Source: Akanthomyces muscarius (Eukaryota > Ascomycota > Sordariomycetes > Hypocreales > Cordycipitaceae). Taken from it: a DNA stretch of 64,000 nt. The notes beneath the pieces are model-generated. The model had not been told where the DNA came from. It made no database searches and saw only the letters and a program-made list of their open reading frames with translations. Each line of letters begins with the position of its first letter. Position 1 is the first letter of the stretch. Shown one piece after another: positions 55,800 through 64,000 of the stretch. Both the position numbers and the translations under genes were made by a program. The DNA lies in contig NC_079246.1 of the NCBI RefSeq assembly GCF_028009165.1, positions 2,232,001 to 2,296,000 on the forward strand, read 5' to 3'.

Positions 55800-55847
55800 T
55801 CCTAGCCAAAATTGTATGTAGGCAACCCATAGCACACTAGCAGGCCC

Positions 55848-55882
55848 CCCCTGTCAGACAAGACTTTTGAAAGCGACCTCCG
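55848..55882 (-). repeat. Right terminal inverted repeat of the transposon
   Basis: It ends TTTTGAAAGCGACCTCCG immediately before the TA duplication and is the inverted match of 54361-54395. Confidence 0.93.
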
Positions 55883-55884
55883 TA

Positions 55885-58800
55885 GTCTCGGTCTTTTCCC
55901 GACGTTACATTGTTCGGCCTCCCGCCCACCCAAAACTGACTAGCAGCTCGCTGCCACCAGATTGCCTTCAGTGTAACATCTGTGCGATACCAGGGCTGAA
56001 AAAATTAATCATTTGCACGAGCGGAGTGGTCGGCGCGCCGATGCGCAGATCGATTACGCCCCGATGATGGCATGGGGTTTGTAGCCCAGAAAGATGCGAT
56101 TTTGTCTACGTGGCAGGAGGAACTGAGCCGCAACAAGTACTATACGATGAAAACCTGCTGTCTCAAGCAGGAGGGTCTGATTCATTGCTTGTTCGAATTG
56201 CCGTCATGTTCTTGCTTCGCCGATTGAACTCCTGAGGGCGGCATAGCGAGCACAGAGACGCGAGTCGGCAGTTGGCACAAAACTCAGTCGCCCTCCGGTT
56301 AGCTGCCAATTTCGTCGTAGCTTACCAACGAAACAACCTGCGGCATTTCTCGCACCCCCATGCATGACTGCACAATGGATCAATCTTGGCAGCCGTCGCG
56401 CCTGTCCTACATACATGGCAGATCGCCGGTCAGAGCATCTGTCACAACTGACACCCCCACCGCCGTTGCCGGCAACTCGACTGTTTCCTGGCAATCTCGA
56501 ATCGCGGCAGCGGGTTTTGCTAGCTTGGTGCTAAAAAGCTATGGCAAAGTCCGGCCTGGGCCATTTTAGGATGCTGACCCGTTTGCTGCACGTCGTCTAC
56601 GCTTGATGACATTGGTGATTGTCAGCACACCCCCGGTCTGACTCTATCGTGGGCAGACTGCGCACGGGTTGCGTACCCGGGCGAACCCCCAACCACCACA
56701 GAATGGGGGCGCAGGGCAGGCAGCTGGGAGCCTTTTGCACCAGATGAGGCTGTTGCGCCTTGAAGGATTTGGGGGCGTTCCTGGTCGATTTAGCCTGCCG
56801 ACAAAGCTTACCATCTAATCAGCCAAGGCGCCCGGCGGGTTTGTCGTTCGTTCGTTGGCATGAGTTCGTTCGTTTATTCCAAATGATAATCATCCTTGAT
56901 GTCAACTGTTTCCCCCCGTCTTTCCCCGGAAATCCTGGCAGGGTGTGTGCATGTTGCGCACAGCCCAAGAAAAAAAATCGATACGACAGTACGCACGTAA
57001 CTTGCCTGCCGGTTGGCCAGCCTGCCCACCTGTAATTTTACCGCTACTGTATGAATTAAGAAATGCCCGAGACAGAGACGCGTACTGGTCAGCAGCAGAT
57101 GTCAGAGGGGAGGGGGGTGTAAGGCCACAACAGAGTTGTGCACTTTCGTTACGAATCTGATTGTTCGTGTTGGCAAGAGTAGCAGGCCAGTCTTGGGCGA
57201 GTAGTTTGTACAGCTTGTATTGAAAGGTAGGGTCCATCAGCACTATGCTGCATAATGGTGGGAGAATTGGTGTTGGTGCTGCTAGCAGCGATTGTAGATA
57301 TCAAAGCCAAGCAGCCCAACAGCAAGAATCGAACGCGACAAGCATGTAGTTACCGGAAACTTGATTAAAATACGTCGCCTAGCAATTTGCTTTTTTTCCG
57401 TAAAAAATGGCACGAAGAAGAATTGCTAGGACGTTGCACACACGGTTGATAAGAGGAATGCAGGATATAGGGTAGGCGACCGTTGCGACGGAATTGCAGC
57501 CCACTACTGGCACAACGGTTCAATTTGTCTCAAGCTAACACTGGGCAACCCTTAACCATTGCTGATTTTATTATCGATGTCTGTACGATATGAAACGTGA
57601 GCCGGTGCCAGAAAGAAAGAGACGAAAAGATCAGCTTCTACGGACACACTGCCTTTCCGCTTCTACAAGGCCAAATTCTAAGCTGTTTTTTCCTGCGAAT
57701 ATTATCACCCACGCATGGAAGCAAATGCAGAATCCCGTCTTTTGATTGACTTAAGAAAAAAGGGATACTTTGGCAACTAAAGAGGAGATTCCTGACCCGT
57801 AGAGATAAGAGACGCAAATCGAGATTTGGCGCACATGCATCGTGTTCGATTTCTTTTGTATTCCCCTCCGCCCAACCAGCAACACGACACCAGGTAATCT
57901 AGCAGTCTGCCTTGAGCGTGCGAGGAGTGGGAGAAGAGAAGAAATCCGAGGATTAACTCGCCGAAAGGAAGAAAACAGCCGAGGAGAAAACAGCCGAAGC
58001 AGAAAAATGGCCGAGAAAAAAATAGCCGAGGAACAAGACTAGAAAGTAATGGCAGTCCGTGACACATTTGATCAGCGTGGTTATCCCTCACCGAGCTTCA
58101 AACTGATCGACGATACGCTCGGCTAATGCGGAGGGATGCAAGAGATGCCGTGCATCAAGGGATGCATTGGCCAGGACCTAGTGCCTCGCACGGCCGCTGA
58201 GAGAGTTGAGGCTCTGGGTCTTGTTAGCTACTTTGTGCGTGCGTGTCCCTTGGTTTGCTAGCTATCTTGTATCTCTCTTCTGATATCTAAGTGGAGCGAT
58301 CGTGACTTTTGGATGCCTGTCAAGCTGCGTATGTGATCAAAACTGGTGTAGATGATCGAAACAGGAACAGTTGCGTCGGCAGCCCCCCTTCCTCACACCC
58401 CGGTCCAGACGCTGCCCGTGCTCTCTCCTTTCTGAACGCGAATTATGTGGTGAAATTACCCATCCCAGGCTTGCTCAGGTGTGTGTGATGAAGAAGGGAA
58501 TGGCATACAGGGATACTGTCCCAACCTGCTGGGAGCACATGTCTCCAACACGTCGAGGCTACTGTTCCGAGGTGACCCGGACTGTTGTCTCAGCCACAGT
58601 CGCTCCTATTTTCTTTGCACTTTTGGAGCGAAGTGATACCGTCAGTATCTGCCGCAGAAGACTTCCGCATCTGTTCCATTTTACAGACACAACGGCCATG
58701 TCTGTGGCCCAGGGGAAGGAAAGCATAGGCCCAGAGGTCTTGGATTCCATATTTGGGGATTGGATTATTGCGGTGGCCCTGTTTCTTGCGACAATGTCTT

Positions 58801-60908
58801 TCAGCGAACCCCTGCCACCTTTGTTTGCGTCCCTTAGTACTTGTCTCTCCTTCATAAAACCTTCATTTCTAACGGGCAATAAGAAAAATGAATATGCATT
58901 TCTTGTAGAAGCCGGGCCGGGTCCGCTAGAATCTGGATCTCCCGAGAGACAAAGAAAATTGATCTAATTGATACCCACGCGTCTGTGAACCCCTGGCTTT
59001 TGCCATGGTGCCATCGACTTATGTGCTGCCAAATGCCAGCCAACCAGTAAACTGCCGGGCTAGAACGCCCCCCAAAGACGAGACACGCCACATCGGCCAT
59101 TTTATCCTAATTGGGCATGACTGAACCATTCACTATCTACCGGCTGTGCTAGTAGTCTTGCTTGTAATTTCATTTCATCGTTTCTGCAACAATAAAGACT
59201 GCCGCTCCCAGCGCCCCTGGACCGCATCTCATGGCCCCCGTGGTTGACCGCGGATCTCGATTGTGACGACTGGGCTCCTCCACCCACACAGGCGGTTCCC
59301 GGAAACGTTGTCGCCAACCGGAGTGTCAATGCAAAACCCTCTCCGCTGAGCCCTGCCCCTCATCTCAGTACGTACGAGCTCCGCGCGTGCCGTGGGAAGC
59401 TCCAGCGCTGGCGGGATACCAAGCGTCGCGCGGGTGCGGATAACTATCTTATCCCGGTTTGGTAGCCATCGTTTTGTGCAATTGTCGGCAGTTGCTATCG
59501 GCTCTCCAGAAGCTTCCGCCTTGGCTCTGCAAAGCGGGAGAGGTTGGATTGGATCTCGACGGCATTGCGCGGCCTAATCTCAGTGTATCTGTGCAACTCG
59601 CCCTGCAAGGTTGGATATGCTTTGCGGGTCGCATCGCAGGCGAGATCGAGATCTTCCTTCAACGGTCTTGGCAATATGTATGTGATTTTCATTGCTTGCG
59701 ACTTGTTGTGCTGTTTTTCGTCTACTTACGGGCAGCGGGTGTGAGCTCGCGTAACTATGACTGGCCGATGGGGGGCCGCGCATTACGGATGATCTGCGTT
59801 CAGCATGAAGCGGTCTGAGACCAGAGCCCAAGCGAATCAAGATCCCTAGGCAGCTCGTGCAGCTGGCACGCATGAATTGATCGTCAATTTGGTTACATAA
59901 CGTTACATTAATACGCCAGTGCGCGTGCTGTACTGCCATTGCACCGCCAAGTTGCTAGACCTCTGAGAATTGTGTGGATAAACAATGTAATTATAGAGAC
60001 CGAGGCTTGAGCTGCACTGGGCGTCCGCATCTAGAGAGTGGCGAATTGACAATCTAAGCTGTGCTTTCGGGACTTTTTGATACCCATACTTGTGGCGATG
60101 TTTTGTCGTCTATGTATTACGATGAACTCAAAAGGCCCATGGAGAGAACAAACAGTAGGTACTAGGGTGGCTCCGACAGCTCCTCCTGGTCGGTAGACAA
60201 GCTCAAGGATGATACTTCCAATAGGAAAGGGAAAGAAAAAGAGTTCTGAAACTGAATGTAGTACTATCATGCCAATCAATTTCTGAGGTCTTTGGACCTA
60301 GCAAAGACATATATTGCATGTGGCCTTTGCAGTCTGACCTTAGTAGCCCACAAATTGAAGGAGATAGTTGCCCGGCCTGTGCATCTCACACCGGTCCAAG
60401 TTATCCCGAGACTGGCTTTATATCTCGATATTTGACTTTTATGTATGTGATTATTATTAGTTCCATAGGACTAAACTGAGTAGAAGGGAAGCCATTGTGG
60501 TCGCTACGGGGAGAGCAAGCTGAATCAGGACGCGGAGCATAGTCGCCGCACGTCAAGACTCGTGGCTCGCACAACGCCGCGGCGATCCAAACGTCCTATC
60601 GAAATCAGCTCTATCTCCGGGACTACCGCTGCATAGAATGAAATCTTCTTTTAGCCCAACGCCATGCCTGCGAGGGGCTTTATGCACAGGACGCAAGACA
60701 AGCTCGGGGCATGAAGAGTGTAACAGTGACCTCGCAGTATATGACCGCACTGATATCGTGCATTTTATACCCCTTGAAGATGAACCTTCGAAATGAATTC
60801 ATTTGAAAGGATGAAGTCGGGCTGTTCGTAGCGGCTTTTCTGTGCACTCAAGTTCAGGTTGGTGCTCCGGCACTTGAGCTGTCTACGCTCACGCAAGAGT
60901 CTTTTCGT
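55885..60908. other. 5-kb region without a supportable gene
   Basis: Open frames of up to 198 codons (plus 58371-58967) occur without a recognisable domain, clear splice structure or coding-like composition. Composition is near 50% GC with AT-richer stretches near 60.0-60.5 kb. Nothing else is seen. Confidence 0.45.
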
Positions 60909-61257
60909 CTACTTGGAGCGGCGCCAGACAAACAGCAGAATCGGTCGAGACCAGTAGGGTATTATAAATCTAGACCTGAAATCTTTGTTTTTGTTACAAT
61001 CACACCCGAGACGGAAGAGCCCCGAGGTTGCACCATACTCACCAAGGCCCAGATGGCTTCTCCGAGGCTGGATGAGTGGGTGGGCGTGTGAGTAAGAAAT
61101 CATGTTCTGGGGGCTTATCTAAACCACCCCTTCCTGTTCTGAAATTGAACAAAATGAAAGCGAGACTCACCCATTCTCCTCATGCGAGCGGCGGAACGGC
61201 GAACGAGGCGTGAGCCCGTACTATCCGACTCGGCTTCGTAGACCAACCACGAGACTT
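60909..61257 (-). CDS. Possible 3' part of an unrecognised spliced gene
   Basis: Three minus-strand segments, 61257-61171, 61067-61043 and 60975-60909, join into one open frame ending in TAG at 60909-60911. The introns are 103 nt (GTGAGT to CCAG) and 67 nt (GTGAGT to TTTCAG), both with consensus donors. The joined frame reads VSWLVYEAESDSTGSRLVRR, then ASEKPSGPW, then SRFIIPYWSRPILLFVWRRS. No domain is recognised. A further GTGAGT donor on the same strand (about 61630) follows an open stretch (KYESVFGGAWGGRLAT) that may be an earlier exon, but I could not connect it with confidence. It could be a real lineage-specific gene, a pseudogene or coincidence. Confidence 0.25.
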
Positions 61258-64000
61258 CTATGTAGCCACAAGTAGTCTTTGTGGCTTGGTATTTCCATCC
61301 TTACCGCTTCTGGGTCTTATCACAGGCTTGTTACATGCAGCCTGCTCCAAGCCAAGCCTTACGGCCCTGCTGTCAGGCCCTGGCACTACCGGTATCGGTC
61401 ACTTGATCCAATATTTACTGCAAGCAATCACGATGCACGAAGACGTACGACTCAGAGAAGGAGGCGTTCTCCGCCTCAACACGCCGTGCTTATTCTCTTC
61501 TTGGAGACGAACCCCCTATAATACGACCCCGTTGTTGGTAGCACTTTGCTGGGCAGACTGGATGGGCGACGGCGTTGACTGGATGTAACAAGCCTCCTCC
61601 TCCAAACTGGCAAAGAACAGAGCTGTACTCACGAGTCGCAAGGCGGCCGCCCCAGGCGCCTCCAAAGACGCTTTCGTACTTTTGTCTAACATGTATCTGT
61701 ACTGCAAGGATCTGGAAATAAACAACGTGCCAAGCTTCTGGGGGGGATTGAACAGCAAGCGTCGGGCAGGCGAGCGGCCTGATTCCACCACACGCAGGCC
61801 ACCCCTACCATGTCCATTCGTTCATCTACAGAGTTACAGAAACCAGGTGTATGGTTTTCGGCGCCTTTTTATTTTTTTGTTTCTCCGCGGGCGATGGAGC
61901 GACGGGACGTGGCTGACCTGCCCTGTCAGATTGATGGCGTTTTCCCACCAAACTAACTAGTTTTTCTTGCACACAGGGCGCGCGGATATTGCCGTCTGAC
62001 TTGGCTCTTCACACTCATCCCCCGGCTATCGGGTCAGACGTCCCCCCCTGTGTTTTTCACGGGGACTGTGTTTAATCAAGCGTTCCCGGGGGAGTGAGTG
62101 GCGAAGCTTCCTCCGCCATGGGGAGGTTGAGGACTTGGCGTGGGGGTTAGAGGGAAGAAAAACGATGCGATAATTCGTATGTGGAGGGGGTGTGGGATTT
62201 TCTTTTGCAGATCTCTCTCAAAACTAAATGTTCGACAATGAACTCTGAAAGGAAGCGCCCATTTCAAGTACTTGAATCTATACGACGGCAGGTGGCGTTG
62301 TTTACAGCCTCTTGTTTTGGGGGCCGGTCCCAAAAGGCTCCTCATTGTACGCCAATTTCCACATTCTGCATCCAGAACAGACACGAGAGCGCCGCGGGCA
62401 GCGCCCCCATTCACGGAACTATTATACCCCTGCCGACATGGACTATTGTGCATCGGCAGAGTGAGCAACGAAGACGATGGATGCGCTTTTTGTGTGCATG
62501 CAAAGCAACAATGCAATATTTCGTCACAACTTTCGAGGGTAGAGTGGGTGTCGGGCTCAAACACGCGACAAGCTGGTCATATTACAGTCAAAGCAGTCAG
62601 TATTTATAGAGGTTCGCGGAATTACCTATCCATGAAACGAAATAAGCAATCGCGGTTGGACCGTGGGCCTGCTTCGATTTCTGCAGATGAGAACCATCCT
62701 GCTCAAGCTGAAGCTGCAATTTTGCTCCCCTTCTCCCTTGCCGTCCTTGGAAATTTTGCGGCATGCTATTTGTTCCATTTGTTTTCTTTCTGTCGAAGTC
62801 TCGCGCGGCTCTCATGTGTCAAGCGGCGGAACTGAAGCTGTCGCGAACCAAGCCAGCTATTGGTCGGACACACACTTGTAACGCTTGATCGCAGGGCCTC
62901 TAGCCCGTTAAAACAATCAAAAATGGGCGGGGAGAACAAAGAATAACATGCATCAGCCGGGATTGCCGGTCCTCCCCAACGCAACCACTAATCTGCCAGT
63001 CAATGTGGGCGACGGCGGCCTGGGCTTGACATTGGTCTGCCAGATTGCTCACTCTGGGAATGCACATTGCTTCATGTCGTCTGAGCCCACCGTGACGGAG
63101 CGAATGCATCCTACCAGAATAATGAAGTAAAATACTGTTCGAAATTAAGTCTATTTGCGCCCCATGACCTGGTTGAAGTGCTGTTTCTACCGGGTCTGGA
63201 CGAGGGAAATGATGGACACTGGCGAGCCACCGCGAGCATTCCCTGTGCAAAATGCGTGCAAGTATACCTGGGGGATTATGGTTAATAGACGCACAATATG
63301 TTCTAGGTTTGTACTGCTTGATGAAGAAAAGATGCACGTCTCGGTCAATACAGATAACTTGGCGTTGGATGGCGTCGAAGTACTCGCGCATGGTATATTG
63401 GTAGAAAATGATGCGATGGGCCTGGAGACAACAACATGACGCTTCCGATTTTCTTTTCTTAATCATAGTTTGGCAGAGATACAGTAAGTGGAAGATCATT
63501 CTATCGCTTCTGTGGCTCTTCCGAATTCCAGATGGGAAATCCAACGCTGCGGCACAACATTTGACTCGCCAGTATACTGTCGAGTCCCAGCTTCAGCGCT
63601 GTGCGGCTATGAAATTCTGTAAGAAATACAGAAATTCCAGAAAGATGATACCTAAAGGGTAGTGATTGCGATGAAAAACGCGGTTTAGGAGTCGCTCGCT
63701 GGCTCTTGGGTCGGTCGAGTTTCCGTGTTTGGTCCCGGCGCCATGCGTTCTGGCACAATTAATTAGGCATCTTTAATCAAGAGTACTATTATAGAGACAA
63801 AGACGATAGATATACCGACGCCAATATTGACAGTTGGGAGGGGCCGATGGCAAACTGAGAATGACCTCAAAGCCGAAGACCGATGCACTGCCGGCATTGT
63901 TCTTCGAGGCTTCTGCCTGAGAAGTAAATGTTTCTGCGCAGCAAAGGAGAACGACAAACATTCAGGCTATAGAATCAAGCAAATGGACTGATTATGCGGA
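61258..64000. other. 2.7-kb region to the window end without a confidently supported gene
   Basis: The longest frame is 214 codons on the minus strand (62900-63544). Its central part (FYQYTMREYFDAIQRQVICI) looks somewhat protein-like, but its flanks do not, and no domain is recognised. Other frames are short. Nothing else is identified. Confidence 0.4.

Larger units (their letters stand above)
54359..55884 (+). mobile_element. Complete Tc1/mariner-type transposon (element 54361-55882, TA duplications included)
   Basis: A 1,522-bp element bounded by TA at 54359-54360 and 55883-55884, the target-site duplication of Tc1/mariner elements. Its ends are 35-bp inverted repeats with two mismatches. 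Inside is one intact transposase gene covering most of its length. The two ends and the reading frame show no excess of TA dinucleotides or stop codons, so RIP has not visibly acted on this copy. The element inserted into the right edge of a long gene-poor region. Confidence 0.93.

Noticed and set aside
58371..58967. 198-codon plus-strand frame
   Set aside because: No motif or plausible signal or anchor is present, the upstream region lacks a convincing promoter, and segments look random. It may be a decayed gene, but I cannot support that.

Overview
The window is nuclear DNA of a filamentous ascomycete, most likely a Sordariomycete and plausibly Hypocreales. The evidence is short introns (about 45-80 nt) with GTRNGT donors and GCTAAC-like branch sites, a fungal group II G-alpha subunit, an NsdD/SUB-1-type GATA regulator, a secreted GH3 beta-glucosidase and a Tc1-type transposon. 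The species cannot be fixed from the sequence alone.

Layout. 0-8.4 kb is gene-bearing. It starts with the 3' end of one 2EXR-like gene followed by a complete paralogue with a repetitive acidic tail. Next come a two-exon arylsulfotransferase-family membrane protein (minus), a tRNA-Val(AAC) (minus), an unrecognised small protein and a secreted cupin. After 5.3 kb without a recognisable gene, 13.7-22.4 kb carries a five-exon group II G-alpha gene, a six-exon GH3 beta-glucosidase and a four-exon FHA-domain protein with a hydrophobic C-terminus.

From 22.45 to 54.36 kb the only gene I can support is a three-exon nsdD/sub-1-type GATA factor (minus, 35,065-36,402). It has about 12.6 kb of apparently non-coding DNA on its 3' side and about 18 kb on its 5' side. 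This DNA is not AT-rich or obviously RIP-mutated. It holds many simple repeats: A29, G25, (GAA)23, (CA)n, and a dense G-run array 0.6 kb upstream of the gene.

At 54,361-55,882 lies a structurally complete Tc1/mariner element with TA target-site duplications, 35-bp terminal inverted repeats and an intact 435-codon DD34E transposase. The last 8.1 kb holds no gene I recognise, although a short run of consensus minus-strand splice sites near 61 kb joins an open frame.

How the parts relate. G-alpha signalling and NsdD both belong to fungal developmental and nutrient-sensing control, and the beta-glucosidase promoter has consensus carbon-repressor sites, but nothing shows these genes form a cluster. 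The most unusual features are the isolation of the nsdD gene in simple-repeat-rich DNA, its introns (one stop-free and in frame, the other truncating the protein just before the zinc finger), and the intact transposon at the edge of the gene-poor region.
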